64,000 nt of DNA. Source: CAZADA01 sp964636945. GTDB lineage: Bacteria; Pseudomonadota; Alphaproteobacteria; Caulobacterales; Maricaulaceae. The DNA is taken from assembly GCA_964636945.1 (NCBI GenBank), contig CAZWVH010000004.1, positions 1-64,000 on the forward strand. Reading direction: 5' to 3'. Both the position numbers and the translations under genes were made by a program. The notes beneath the pieces are model-generated. The model was not told where the DNA came from, made no database searches, and was given only the letters and a program-made list of their open reading frames with translations. Within the stretch, counting starts at the first letter, position 1; each line of letters begins with the position of its first letter. Shown in pieces: positions 34,333-42,851 of this stretch.

Positions 34333-35667
34333 CTAATACCGTACGACGAGATTGGCGCCAAAGCTATTGTTCGTAATTTCTCCGTCACCGAGGTCTACAT
34401 CAGTTATGACGGTCGGGTCATCGGAGAAATTCACTTCACGTTCGAAACGACGGTATACCGCCTCAATGCCCACAAAGCGATTTAATCGATAGACGCCACC
34501 AAATGATGCTTCAAATACATCGTCCTCACGATCAACTAGGGCAAGTGTATCGGGATTAATCCCGAAATCATCAAACTGCTCATTCTGCAGAGCCAATTCC
34601 GCCGTGAGGATCAGATTGCGCCGCAATTCGTAGTCGGCCCGTGCAAATCCCCGCGTGCGCAGGTTGAGCGATGTGCTCTCCAACCCGGTTTCTTCCAATG
34701 CGCGAGACGCGCCAAACGTGGCCGTGATGATCGGCGTGGCGAACCATTCAAGCGAACTGCGCACCGAAAATGTATCCTGCTCATCGCGCGGAGGCAGGCC
34801 TGGGACGGAATTGTCAAATTCTCGGGTTTGAAAACCAACGACCGCTTCGCCGCGAATCAGACGGGTAAAATCAAAATCCGCCCCAATCGATCGACCGAAA
34901 CTAGAGCCTGAACGATCTTGCACGCCAGGCTCGAGAAGGTCGTACTCAAGCTCGGTATAGGCGAGTTCGCCGAAGACCGACGCTGCAGGCGTCAGTGCAA
35001 ATGCGCCGCGGACTGAACCGGTCCACTCGTCACGGTCGCGGAAGTCTTGGTCAATCTCCGTCCCTTCGGACGTGACAGTGTCATCAAAGTCGAATGTGGA
35101 CTGAGAGATTTCACCGGAGAACAGGAACCGATTGAATTCGCGCGCCAACGACAGACCGATACGTGACCGATCAGCCTGAATTGGCTCCACCGACACTTCA
35201 CCCGGCGCCACGGTCCGCGCGGACCGGCGCTCGTTGAACACATCGCGATTGGCAAAGCCGCCCAACTCGAAATTGCGTGGCAAATCCAGTCGGCCATCAG
35301 CGCCGAACCTCACATCCACAGTGGATTGCTCCTCAGCGTTCAGCACCTCACGAACATCCACGTCGCCGAAGAATGTGAGCTTGTGGCGCGCCCATTGGGA
35401 GTCGACATTAATCCGGGGACTGAAGGTGAAAACCCCGCTCGATTCGCGATTTTCCTCGGTTCCGCGCGCATTGTCGTCATAGGCCAAACCTGTCGTCAAT
35501 GTGGGGAACAATCGGAACGCCCCCACATCAATGCCGTTTGCCGTGAACCCAATGTCATCGCGCTCTCTCACGCTGGTGTTGCGATCGCGCAAGAAGCCCT
35601 GAGCTTGGGCGCTGCCAACAGCGATTATAGCTGCAAGGACCGCAAGGCCCGTTTTCCGTATCAACAT
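34333..35667 (-). CDS. Outer-membrane beta-barrel protein of the polysaccharide locus (BBP2-like)
   Basis: The protein of about 444 residues has a signal peptide (MLIRKTGLAVLAAIIAVGSA-QAQ) and then alternating polar and aromatic residues that suit an outer-membrane barrel ending in LVVRY. It resembles the 'putative beta-barrel porin 2' proteins that are often encoded with wza/wzc genes. It may form part of the outer-membrane route for the polysaccharide or help anchor it. The ATG at 35667 has AGGA six to seven bases upstream; a longer frame to 35700 has no support. It lies between the hypothetical protein and wzc in the minus-strand operon. Confidence 0.82.
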   Translation of the reverse strand: MLIRKTGLAVLAAIIAVGSAQAQGFLRDRNTSVRERDDIGFTANGIDVGAFRLFPTLTTGLAYDDNARGTEENRESSGVFTFSPRINVDSQWARHKLTFFGDVDVREVLNAEEQSTVDVRFGADGRLDLPRNFELGGFANRDVFNERRSARTVAPGEVSVEPIQADRSRIGLSLAREFNRFLFSGEISQSTFDFDDTVTSEGTEIDQDFRDRDEWTGSVRGAFALTPAASVFGELAYTELEYDLLEPGVQDRSGSSFGRSIGADFDFTRLIRGEAVVGFQTREFDNSVPGLPPRDEQDTFSVRSSLEWFATPIITATFGASRALEETGLESTSLNLRTRGFARADYELRRNLILTAELALQNEQFDDFGINPDTLALVDREDDVFEASFGGVYRLNRFVGIEAVYRRFEREVNFSDDPTVITDVDLGDGEITNNSFGANLVVRY

Positions 35668-35724
35668 GCTAGTCCTAACCCCCAACTCAATGCTCGCCAC
35701 GGTCCTGCAGGACCGGTGAACCAG

Positions 35725-36195
35725 TTATCCTTCGTAGTCCGAGCCGACCAGGACCGGACCAGCCGCCGGCGGCGGCCCTAAGGGACCATCAAATGAGTCG
35801 CCCTGAGATACACCAACGAGTTCTTCTAATGACACTTCGCTGGCCAAGCTTGCTGCAACAGATTCAAGCGCTTGCGTCACCGTTGGAGACCAATCCCCCG
35901 CCAACAGCAAATCAAAAGCGCCCGCCGCGACATCCAAAGAGAGGCGCCCATCCGCCAGTCCCAAGCCAACCAATTCGTTCAACAAGCGCCGCTCAATCAT
36001 GAGCTGATCAGCGGCGGGGTCCATTTCCGCCAAAACGCCAATCATCCGGCTCGCCAAAGGAGCGCTTTCCCACACATTCCCAGCCACAGACTCAGCTGCG
36101 TTTGGACGACCTGGCAAAGTATCTTGTCCAATGGCGCCTGCGGCTGTCGCACATGCTGAAACCACAAGAGCGCACAAATAATGATGAATTTTCAT
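35725..36195 (-). CDS. Secreted hypothetical protein in the polysaccharide operon
   Basis: This 156-residue protein begins with a signal peptide (MKIHHYLCALVVSACATAAG-A) that also contains a cysteine, and is otherwise rich in Ala, Leu and acidic residues with several predicted helices. It ends in a Gly/Pro tail (GPLGPPPAAGPVLVG). GGAGGGGTGGGG precedes the ATG at 36195. It sits between wza and the barrel gene, so a role in export or surface attachment of the polysaccharide is plausible, but I do not recognise a family. Confidence 0.65.
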   Translation of the reverse strand: MKIHHYLCALVVSACATAAGAIGQDTLPGRPNAAESVAGNVWESAPLASRMIGVLAEMDPAADQLMIERRLLNELVGLGLADGRLSLDVAAGAFDLLLAGDWSPTVTQALESVAASLASEVSLEELVGVSQGDSFDGPLGPPPAAGPVLVGSDYEG

Positions 36196-36242
36196 CCCCA
36201 CCCCTCCGTCAAAGCCGTCGGCGCCAATCACCTTACCGGCCG

Positions 36243-36827
36243 TTAGCAGATAATACACTGTGTTATGCGAATTGTATCCCCCGGAAGAACTTTTGTTTCC
36301 GGTGTGAGTCGATACCCTTCCTCATCCGTCGCGTCCGCATGGGTCACGAAGATGCGCTTGCGGTTGGCGCGGTAAGTAAACCCACCGGCTGTCGCAATCG
36401 CATTCATGACCGTCAACCCGTTGGTATAAGAATACTGACCGGGATCATTGACCTCGCCAAGAATATAATATGGCCGATAATTCGTTACCTCGGCGCTAAC
36501 TTGGGGGTCCCTGAGAATATTTTTTTGCAGTAACGCCGCTTTCACCAGCTGCTCAAGCTCGGGGACGGTATATCCATCCGCATCAACTTGGCCCAGAAGC
36601 GGTATTGAAACTTGCCCCACGCCATCCACAACAAATTCGCCGGACAGCTCAGGCTCGCCAAAAACCGTGATCCGAAGTGCGTCACCAGTCCCCAACCGAT
36701 ACTGGAGGTTGGAGCCCGTATCCGTGGGCTCAGCCGCTTCCTGGCCAGGAACGATTGGAGGTTTGTTTGAGCACCCCGAGACAACCAACGCCAGCAGAGC
36801 AAGCCCCATCACTAAACTTCTTTGCAT
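36243..36827 (-). CDS. Polysaccharide export lipoprotein (Wza/KpsD family)
   Basis: This 194-residue outer-membrane export protein has a lipoprotein signal (LALLALVVSGC, lipid cysteine near residue 19), then the poly_export domain (YRLGTGDALRITVFGEPELS, VDGVGQVSIPLLGQV) and one SLBB domain (YYILGEVNDPGQYSYTNGLT). The ATG at 36827 has GGAGAAGG upstream and gives the clean lipobox; longer frames up to 36950 overlap the upstream phosphatase gene. It is shorter than E. coli Wza (~380 residues) but normal for alphaproteobacterial holdfast/exopolysaccharide exporters. It is the first export gene of the minus-strand operon. Confidence 0.92.
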   Translation of the reverse strand: MQRSLVMGLALLALVVSGCSNKPPIVPGQEAAEPTDTGSNLQYRLGTGDALRITVFGEPELSGEFVVDGVGQVSIPLLGQVDADGYTVPELEQLVKAALLQKNILRDPQVSAEVTNYRPYYILGEVNDPGQYSYTNGLTVMNAIATAGGFTYRANRKRIFVTHADATDEEGYRLTPETKVLPGDTIRITQCIIC

Positions 36828-36907
36828 CCACCTTCTCCTGCGCCCCGGAAGTTTTATCGAACGTGCTAGCATCGGCTCATGACCGTAGCAACCGACCTGA
36901 CGCCATA

Positions 36908-37708
36908 TTATTCTGAAGTCACCTGTAGAAATTCCACTGAATGTGACCAAATCCGCGCTGCTGACAAGACTCCCGTCGCATATGCCCCAGTGTCAACGCC
37001 CACCCGGCGCTCGGTGAGAACTGGCTCAGATTCTGGCGTGTGCCCGTGCACAACTTTTTTTTCCAGTGGACCGTCGTCATTCAAAAATTCGTCGCGGATC
37101 CAAAGCATGTCCTCGGCACTTTGTTCATCGAGCAGCGCCCCTGGGCGAAGCCCAGCATGGACAAACACAAAATCGCCGAGAACGAGCATCAAATCCAACT
37201 GTTCAAAAAATGTGACATGGTCGGCCGGCATGGCGCCGCGCAGTTGTGTCTGCACATGCCGCCATGTCTCGGGCGCATTGTCATAGGCGATGTCATCAAC
37301 ACCGTAGGAGGCAATTGTCCGGTCGCCGCCATAATTCACCCAGCGACCACCATAGCGGCGTGCGGTCGCAGCATCCTCAGCGTTGAGAAACTTCAACATC
37401 ACGTCTTCATGATTGCCGGTCAGAAAATGCGTCCGCGCCTGCGGGAACGGCGCATGCGTCAGGATGTCGATCACACGACGCGAATTTGGTCCGCGATCGA
37501 TGTAATCGCCCAGAAAAACCACATGCACATCGAGGTTATCGTATTCTTCCTGCGATGACGCGGCGTCCTCGCGGATCAGATCAAGCAAGCCCGCCAAAAG
37601 ATCATCACAGCCATGCACATCGCCGACAGCATAGATCAAATGCCCGTCGGGCGCTTTTGGCGCACGCCTTGGCGACCGACGTTCAAAGAAACGCCCCAAC
37701 TTGTTCAA
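36908..37708 (-). CDS. PPP-family metallophosphatase (serine/threonine or Ap4A-type)
   Basis: This 266-residue protein has the signature metal-binding motifs of calcineurin-like phosphatases: GDVHGCDDLL near residue 29, GDYIDRGPNSRR near 68 and LTGNHEDVML near 97, with a later HGHTPES. It resembles bacterial PrpA/ApaH-type enzymes that dephosphorylate proteins or cleave Ap4A. The start is TTG at 37708 after GTGAGGGC. It lies 80 bases upstream of wza on the same strand, so it may act on phosphoproteins of this locus, such as the tyrosine autokinase. That link is inference. Confidence 0.87.
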   Translation of the reverse strand: MNKLGRFFERRSPRRAPKAPDGHLIYAVGDVHGCDDLLAGLLDLIREDAASSQEEYDNLDVHVVFLGDYIDRGPNSRRVIDILTHAPFPQARTHFLTGNHEDVMLKFLNAEDAATARRYGGRWVNYGGDRTIASYGVDDIAYDNAPETWRHVQTQLRGAMPADHVTFFEQLDLMLVLGDFVFVHAGLRPGALLDEQSAEDMLWIRDEFLNDDGPLEKKVVHGHTPESEPVLTERRVGVDTGAYATGVLSAARIWSHSVEFLQVTSE

Positions 37709-37876
37709 TTGCCCTCACTCCCAAGCCTAATCGGCTACCACTGGGGCGATCCACACACGCCGCTTGTTGATGCCAGCATGAACCAGCCGCATCGGTTTAA
37801 GCGTCACAACGGTGGGAAACGCGCTTATCTGCTAAAGATATAGGACGCTCTTGGGAGGCAGTAAAGCAAGCGAATT

Positions 37877-38137
37877 CTAACGCAGCTGAAAAACGAGCAT
37901 GGCAACGCCAAGCCAAAATGAACCACAGGTCAAACCAACGAATGCAATCACGGCCAACGGAGACCAATGACCCTCGATCACGGGCTCGGGTTGCGAAACG
38001 TCCAAGCCCAATCGAGCTTTGCTCGCTGTTGATGCGCCGCTTGCACGACCAGAAAACGCCGAAATTTGCAGTCCAAGCCGGCGCCAGTTGTCAGATTGTG
38101 GGGGAGTCGAAACAACGCGTCTAAACATTGGGGGCAT
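37877..38137 (-). CDS. Small protein with one C-terminal membrane helix
   Basis: This 86-residue protein has a basic, Ser-rich N-terminal part and one hydrophobic segment (PLAVIAFVGLTCGSFWLGVA) near the C-terminus, which would make it tail-anchored in the inner membrane. The ATG at 38137 is preceded by GAGAGAG. It stands upstream of the phosphatase gene and divergent from the next gene. No family is recognised and non-coding is possible. Confidence 0.5.
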   Translation of the reverse strand: MPPMFRRVVSTPPQSDNWRRLGLQISAFSGRASGASTASKARLGLDVSQPEPVIEGHWSPLAVIAFVGLTCGSFWLGVAMLVFQLR

Positions 38138-38263
38138 GTGTCACACTCTCTCGCTGGTGTTGCCCCACACGCGATACCTATGATGTAATCTTAAATTGAG
38201 CATTTAGTCAAATTTTGGCTGAAAATGTAGCAATCTGGTGACGCTGGGGGGATTCGCTGGGGC

Positions 38264-38929
38264 ATGGAAGCACATTCTACCGCACACGCCCAAAGTCGAA
38301 TATCAATGCGTCGACGCGCCCTTGCCCGGCTCGGCGCGGTGGGCTTTATCGGCGTTGCTGTTTTCGCAATGTACGCGGCGCATGGCGACATGCGCGCCGC
38401 CCAAGGTAATGATGCTCTCATGGCGTTGGGATCGGCGGAGAATGGGGCCGAACGCGCTGCGCTTTTTGAACGCATGGCGCCCTCGCCTTTCGCACGATCG
38501 AACGGTGAGATGTTCGATGTCGCGGCGCAGGCCGAATTGATGAAAGATGAGCCGAACCTAGACATCGCCGAGGCGCATACGCGAGAAGCGCTAAAATTCT
38601 CGCCGGCGCGAACGGCGTCCTGGGCGCGGTTGGCCGACATTAATGTGCGTCGGCACGGCGCGCTGACCCCAGAGGGGTTGAGCGCCCTCAACAAGTCATT
38701 CACCGTATCACCATTTGGCGCCATTCCATTTCAGCGTTGGCGGCTGCGTTTTGCGATCAATCACTGGGATGAGCTGGACGACAACACGCGCCGCGCCGCG
38801 ATACGCCAAGTCCACGCCATTGCTTTTTACCCAGGCGAAAACCGCAATTGGGTGCGCCGCTATGCCGCCTCATTGCCCCCAGGCCCAGCGCGAATTGCGC
38901 TGAACATGGCCATCGCGCCGTATGACTAA
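38264..38929 (+). CDS. Membrane-anchored helical-repeat protein, unknown function
   Basis: The 221-residue protein has one N-terminal hydrophobic segment (LGAVGFIGVAVFAMYAA) and then Ala-rich helices with TPR-like spacing (for example DIAEAHTREALKFSPARTAS then WARLADINVRRHG). Such proteins are common beside O-antigen ligase-like genes in alphaproteobacterial polysaccharide loci. The gene converges with the polymerase/ligase gene, with only 21 bases between the stops. The start at 38264 is uncertain; an ATG at 38306 would begin right before the helix. Confidence 0.68.
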   Translation: MEAHSTAHAQSRISMRRRALARLGAVGFIGVAVFAMYAAHGDMRAAQGNDALMALGSAENGAERAALFERMAPSPFARSNGEMFDVAAQAELMKDEPNLDIAEAHTREALKFSPARTASWARLADINVRRHGALTPEGLSALNKSFTVSPFGAIPFQRWRLRFAINHWDELDDNTRRAAIRQVHAIAFYPGENRNWVRRYAASLPPGPARIALNMAIAPYD

Positions 38930-38950
38930 CTCTCGAGCTGCTTGAGGTTT

Positions 38951-40579
38951 TTAGTCGGAATCCGATTTGACGGTGCGCGTGACATCGTCGCCGGCGTCCG
39001 ACGAGCCATTGGCATCACCGGCCATTGCATCGTTTGTTGGCGTTTCCCCCGTCTCATGTTGGTTTGCCCGATTGACCGCGACCTCACGCGGGGCCTCACG
39101 ATGTGAGGAGACGCGACTGCGGCGCACCACCGGTTTAGAGCGGCGGCTTTCGCTCGCCACGGCGTCACGCTTAGTGCTTGACGTGGCCAAGCCCACAGCG
39201 ACGCCGAGCATGCCCGCCCACTGTAGCGCGATCGACGGCACCTCAAGGCTATACTCCAAGAAGGCGTGCATGGCGATCAGGAGCGAAACCACAATTTGCG
39301 CGCGCAGCCAGGTTCTCAACCGGGCGCGTCGGCGCAAGCCGCTGAAAATGATGACGTGGACAACAATGATTGACGCGAACAGAGGCAGCGCTCCAATCAG
39401 CCCCGCCTCTTCAAGCCACTGGACATAGGTGTTGTGGGCGGCGTTGATCCGATGCAGATCCACCCAGTTTGTGGCGGTCTGGTGGATGTCATTGAGGCGA
39501 TCGAACGACCCCAGTCCGTGTCCCCAAAACGGCGACTCGGCAAAGGCGCGCCAATGCACCTCCAAAACCGCGAGACGCGCGGTGGCGGCATCCGGTGCGC
39601 TAGCCAGTCTGTCCACCACTGCCGCGCCGCCGAAGGCCAAGACCATGCCGCCGACCAGCACGCCACCGATCAACAACAGCATGAGCGATGGTCCGCGGCG
39701 GCGCGCCTCACGGGTCTTCATTTCCCACAACACGAACATGCCCAACGCCAAGAATGTGACCAGCACACCGCCGCGCGAGGCCGTCAATACAAGGCAAATC
39801 AGCGAAAACGACAATGCAAAAATGGCCAGCGCGCCTCGGCGGATGGTGGACTCCAAGGCGGCGAAGGTGGTCTCGTGGACTGCTCCGGCCTCTTTCGCCG
39901 CCTGCGCCAAGCGGGCGGCGGCCACGATGGTGAACACCCCGAACAATGTCGCTGCGGTGTTCGCGGACAGCAACGTTCCAGACAAACGATCAAAATGAAA
40001 TACGCGCTGCGCACCGAACATGCGTTCAGGGTCAAGAGTAAAATCAAGAAATGCAGCTATGGCGTAAAGGCATGCAAAACCGAGAAACAAAGAGAAAAAG
40101 AGCTGCGCCCGCCGATTACTTCGCCCAACGGTAACGCCAATTAAAAATGCGGCCGCGAGGCCAACAAGCTTGATGGTTTCCCTTAGTGTTGCATCCGCGT
40201 CCAAAGTCAGCCGCCCTGGCGCATCGGTGAGCTCCCAAAACGGATTTTGGCCAAATAGACCGCCGGGCAACCACTGAATCACGCCAACACCAACGGTGAT
40301 CGCGAAAAGCCCACCGGCCACGGCCAGCAAGGACGAAAAGTAAAACTGCGCCCAGCCTGTCACAGTGAGCAGAGTCACTGCGCCCAGACCGGCAAACAAA
40401 GCCGAAGCCGTGATCGGCAGTTCACGCGCATTTGCCCCAAGGGCGAAGTGAAAAAAGAAGATCAGCACCACAAAAGCGGCCACCAAGGGCCATTGATGCG
40501 GCCAGCCATACCGGATGCGATTGCGGATGCGCCGCAGCCCCTGAGTGCGAGCAGATACGTTGTCGTCAAACGCAACCAT
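38951..40579 (-). CDS. O-antigen ligase / polymerase family membrane protein (Wzy_C)
   Basis: This 542-residue protein has about 10-12 membrane helices and the Wzy_C-type periplasmic loop, with WRAFAESPFWGHGLGSFDRL followed by INAAHNTYVQWLEEAGLIGA. The GHGLGSF...HNTYVQ..EAGLIG pattern is the hallmark of the O-antigen ligase/polymerase superfamily. It should join or transfer polysaccharide units in the periplasm. The ATG at 40579 has GAGG at six bases; the longer frame to 40618 lacks support. The C-terminal ~100 residues are polar, rich in Ser, Arg and Asp, and cytoplasmic. It is the second polymerase-like gene in the locus. Confidence 0.87.
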   Translation of the reverse strand: MVAFDDNVSARTQGLRRIRNRIRYGWPHQWPLVAAFVVLIFFFHFALGANARELPITASALFAGLGAVTLLTVTGWAQFYFSSLLAVAGGLFAITVGVGVIQWLPGGLFGQNPFWELTDAPGRLTLDADATLRETIKLVGLAAAFLIGVTVGRSNRRAQLFFSLFLGFACLYAIAAFLDFTLDPERMFGAQRVFHFDRLSGTLLSANTAATLFGVFTIVAAARLAQAAKEAGAVHETTFAALESTIRRGALAIFALSFSLICLVLTASRGGVLVTFLALGMFVLWEMKTREARRRGPSLMLLLIGGVLVGGMVLAFGGAAVVDRLASAPDAATARLAVLEVHWRAFAESPFWGHGLGSFDRLNDIHQTATNWVDLHRINAAHNTYVQWLEEAGLIGALPLFASIIVVHVIIFSGLRRRARLRTWLRAQIVVSLLIAMHAFLEYSLEVPSIALQWAGMLGVAVGLATSSTKRDAVASESRRSKPVVRRSRVSSHREAPREVAVNRANQHETGETPTNDAMAGDANGSSDAGDDVTRTVKSDSD

Positions 40580-40740
40580 ACAAACCTCGATTGGGCTGCG
40601 AAGTCTTGATTCACCCACGCCAGTGTATGCAGATCAGCCCTCAATGTGGCCGCAGAGCACATCGCATCTGCCCGCAAGTGTCCAGTCACTAGCCGCCGGA
40701 TTTTTCGCCGGACTGCACAAATGGAGCCATGGAAATTGCC

Positions 40741-41655
40741 TTACGTCTTGTTGGCTTGATCACCACCCAGCGCCCCGGTCAGCATGGTGATAATGCCAGA
40801 AAAATCCCGCGTTCCCCCGCCCAAAGCCTCGTAAATGGCAAACAGCGCCTGAGCCTGAGCGCCCATGGGCGTTGCGGCGCCTGCCGTTTGGGCAGCGTCC
40901 TGAGACAGCTTCAGGTCTTTGAGCATCATTGCCCCCGCAAATCCGGGCGCAAAATTGCGGTCCGCCGGGCTTTCCGGACCGACCCCAGCCACCGGACAAT
41001 AACTGGTCATGGACCAACACTGACCCGAGGCTTGCGAGGATATGTCGTAAAATCGTTGCGCATCCAGGCCCAGCTTCTCCGCCAAAGCGAACGCCTCGCA
41101 CGTGCCAATCATGGAAATGGCCAGCAACATATTGTTGCAGATCTTGGCCGCCTGGCCCGCTCCGGCGTCCCCCGCCCGGATCACCGCCTTGCCCATTTGC
41201 GCCAGGATCGGCTCTGCGCGTTCGAACGCCTGCTGGGATCCGCCAACCATAAAGGTGAGCGTGCCGGCATCGGCCGCAGCCACACCGCCGGACACCGGCG
41301 CATCCACCATGGCAAAGCCCTTTTGCGCCGCAGCCGTGGAGACCTGGCGGCTGGTGTCCACGTCAATGGTGGAGCAATCGATCAACAGTGCATCGCCCGC
41401 GGCGTGCGCAAATACGCCGTCATCGCCAGCATATACGCCGCGCACATGGGCCCCGGCGGGCAGCATGGTCACCACGGCCTCAGCGCCGCTCACCGCATCG
41501 CCCAATGACGCCACGGTGTGGCAGCCCGCATTGCCCGCTGCAGCCCTTGCGGCCTCGCTCAAGTCAAACGCGCGCACCTCATGGCCGGCTCTGGCCAGAT
41601 TGGCGGCCATGCCCGAGCCCATATTGCCAAGTCCGATAAATGCGAGCGTTGCCAT
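40741..41655 (-). CDS. mmsB: 3-hydroxyisobutyrate dehydrogenase
   Basis: This NAD-dependent enzyme of valine breakdown oxidises 3-hydroxyisobutyrate to methylmalonate semialdehyde. Features are the Rossmann FIGLGNMGSGMAANLA at residues 5-20, the substrate-binding DAPVSGGVAAAD near 118, and the catalytic lysine in GQAAKICNNML near 170. The 304-residue length is normal. The start lies four bases after the stop of the isochorismatase-like gene, whose last codons hold its ribosome binding site (GGAGTAAGGG), so the two are translationally coupled. The matching mmsA gene lies 3 kb upstream on the same strand. Confidence 0.95.
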   Translation of the reverse strand: MATLAFIGLGNMGSGMAANLARAGHEVRAFDLSEAARAAAGNAGCHTVASLGDAVSGAEAVVTMLPAGAHVRGVYAGDDGVFAHAAGDALLIDCSTIDVDTSRQVSTAAAQKGFAMVDAPVSGGVAAADAGTLTFMVGGSQQAFERAEPILAQMGKAVIRAGDAGAGQAAKICNNMLLAISMIGTCEAFALAEKLGLDAQRFYDISSQASGQCWSMTSYCPVAGVGPESPADRNFAPGFAGAMMLKDLKLSQDAAQTAGAATPMGAQAQALFAIYEALGGGTRDFSGIITMLTGALGGDQANKT

Positions 41656-41658
41656 CCC

Positions 41659-42210
41659 TTACTCCATTGATTTCATTATGGTTGCACTGTCGGTGATTTG
41701 AGCGAACTCGTCCTGTAGGCTCGCCAAATGCGCGTGATGCACATCATCTGCGCTCCACACGCGCCCGGTCAAATCCCGCTTGGGAAACGCCGCGCATGCA
41801 TCAGCCACCACGGTCACGTGAAAGCCCAAATTCGCCGCCACCCGCACTGAAGTGGACAAGCAGTGCTCGGTGGTCATGCCAAACATGATCAGGTCAGTGA
41901 ATCCGCCTTCGCGCAGAACGGATTCCAAGTTTGTGTCGAAAAAGGGCGCATTGACGGTCTTTTCAAACACCGGTTCATCATCCTCCGGCTCCGCCTCGGG
42001 CATAAAGGCATTGCCGGAATGTTCAGGGCGCAAGGGGCTCTCCGGTTCGGTCGAGTTGTGCTTGACATGAAAAATGGGAATCCTGTGTGTCCTGGCCGCC
42101 GCCAGCAATGCGGTTACGTTACCCTCAAGGTCGGGATTGTTGCGCTCGCCGCCCCAATGCGCCTCATCCACAAAACCAGCCTGCAAATCAATGGGGATAA
42201 CGGCGAGCAT
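41659..42210 (-). CDS. Isochorismatase-family cysteine hydrolase
   Basis: This 183-residue hydrolase has the full catalytic triad of the family: Asp in VIPIDLQAGFVD (residue 7), Lys in FEKTVNAPFF near 99 and Cys in GMTTEHCLSTSVRVA near 130. Members act on amides such as ureidoacrylate, nicotinamide or N-carbamoyl compounds, but the exact substrate is not visible. The ATG at 42210 has GGAGG at six bases, so the longer open frame is not used. It is coupled to mmsB, which hints at a shared catabolic role. Linkage alone does not prove it. Confidence 0.88.
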   Translation of the reverse strand: MLAVIPIDLQAGFVDEAHWGGERNNPDLEGNVTALLAAARTHRIPIFHVKHNSTEPESPLRPEHSGNAFMPEAEPEDDEPVFEKTVNAPFFDTNLESVLREGGFTDLIMFGMTTEHCLSTSVRVAANLGFHVTVVADACAAFPKRDLTGRVWSADDVHHAHLASLQDEFAQITDSATIMKSME

Positions 42211-42227
42211 GCAAACCTCCGGCATTC

Positions 42228-42851
42228 TTAATGTGCGAACATATCCGCAGTCAGTCGATAACGGCCCGTCATGGGCCACGCAAACAAGATATCCTCCATT
42301 TTTGGCCCATCGCCGATATTGTGCACCACTAGAGGCGCGCCGGATGAACCAATCTTGTCGGTGACAATCCCAATATGGGCGAGATATCCTCCCGCCCCGC
42401 GCAGATTCCACGCCACAATGTCGCCGGGCTGATAGGCGGACAAATCGTCACTGGGCGCTAGCTTGGCGCCCAGGCGCGCGAATAGAGTCTCCAGATTGGG
42501 CACACGGCGATGATCGATGTTGGGATCGGGGCGCGAAAGCCCCCAGTGGCTGGGGTAAGCTGAAAAGTTGGCGGTCATGTCATCATGCACCGCCACCTGC
42601 AAATCAATATCCAAGGTCCGTAGCGCGCGGATCACCACATCGGTGCACACGCCCGAATCCGCCGGGACATCCCCGCCCGGATAGCCGATGGACACATATC
42701 CCGGATCGTACCGGACCTGTTGCGTGGTGCGCTCAATGGCGGCGGCGGACACCTGACGTCCGAAGGACTGTTGCTCAGCTTGACCATTGGCCGCCCCCAC
42801 GGGCCAGCACAGAAAACCCAAGAGCAAGACCACGCGAACATCACCCGCCAC
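42228..42851 (-). CDS. DUF1287 family secreted protein (NlpC/P60-like)
   Basis: After a signal peptide (VVLLLGFLCWPVGAANG) this protein of about 207 residues carries the DUF1287 domain: RYDPGYVSIGYPGGDVP, SGVCTDVVIRALR with the putative catalytic Cys, SAYPSHWGLSRPDPNIDHRR, and a late HIGIVTDK with the His. Members resemble cysteine peptidases or amidases of the NlpC/P60 type and are usually periplasmic. A GTG at 42851, inside the 3' end of the VOC gene, is the chosen start. It is in a run VOC, DUF1287, isochorismatase-like, mmsB with small gaps or overlaps. Confidence 0.85.
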   Translation of the reverse strand: MAGDVRVVLLLGFLCWPVGAANGQAEQQSFGRQVSAAAIERTTQQVRYDPGYVSIGYPGGDVPADSGVCTDVVIRALRTLDIDLQVAVHDDMTANFSAYPSHWGLSRPDPNIDHRRVPNLETLFARLGAKLAPSDDLSAYQPGDIVAWNLRGAGGYLAHIGIVTDKIGSSGAPLVVHNIGDGPKMEDILFAWPMTGRYRLTADMFAH

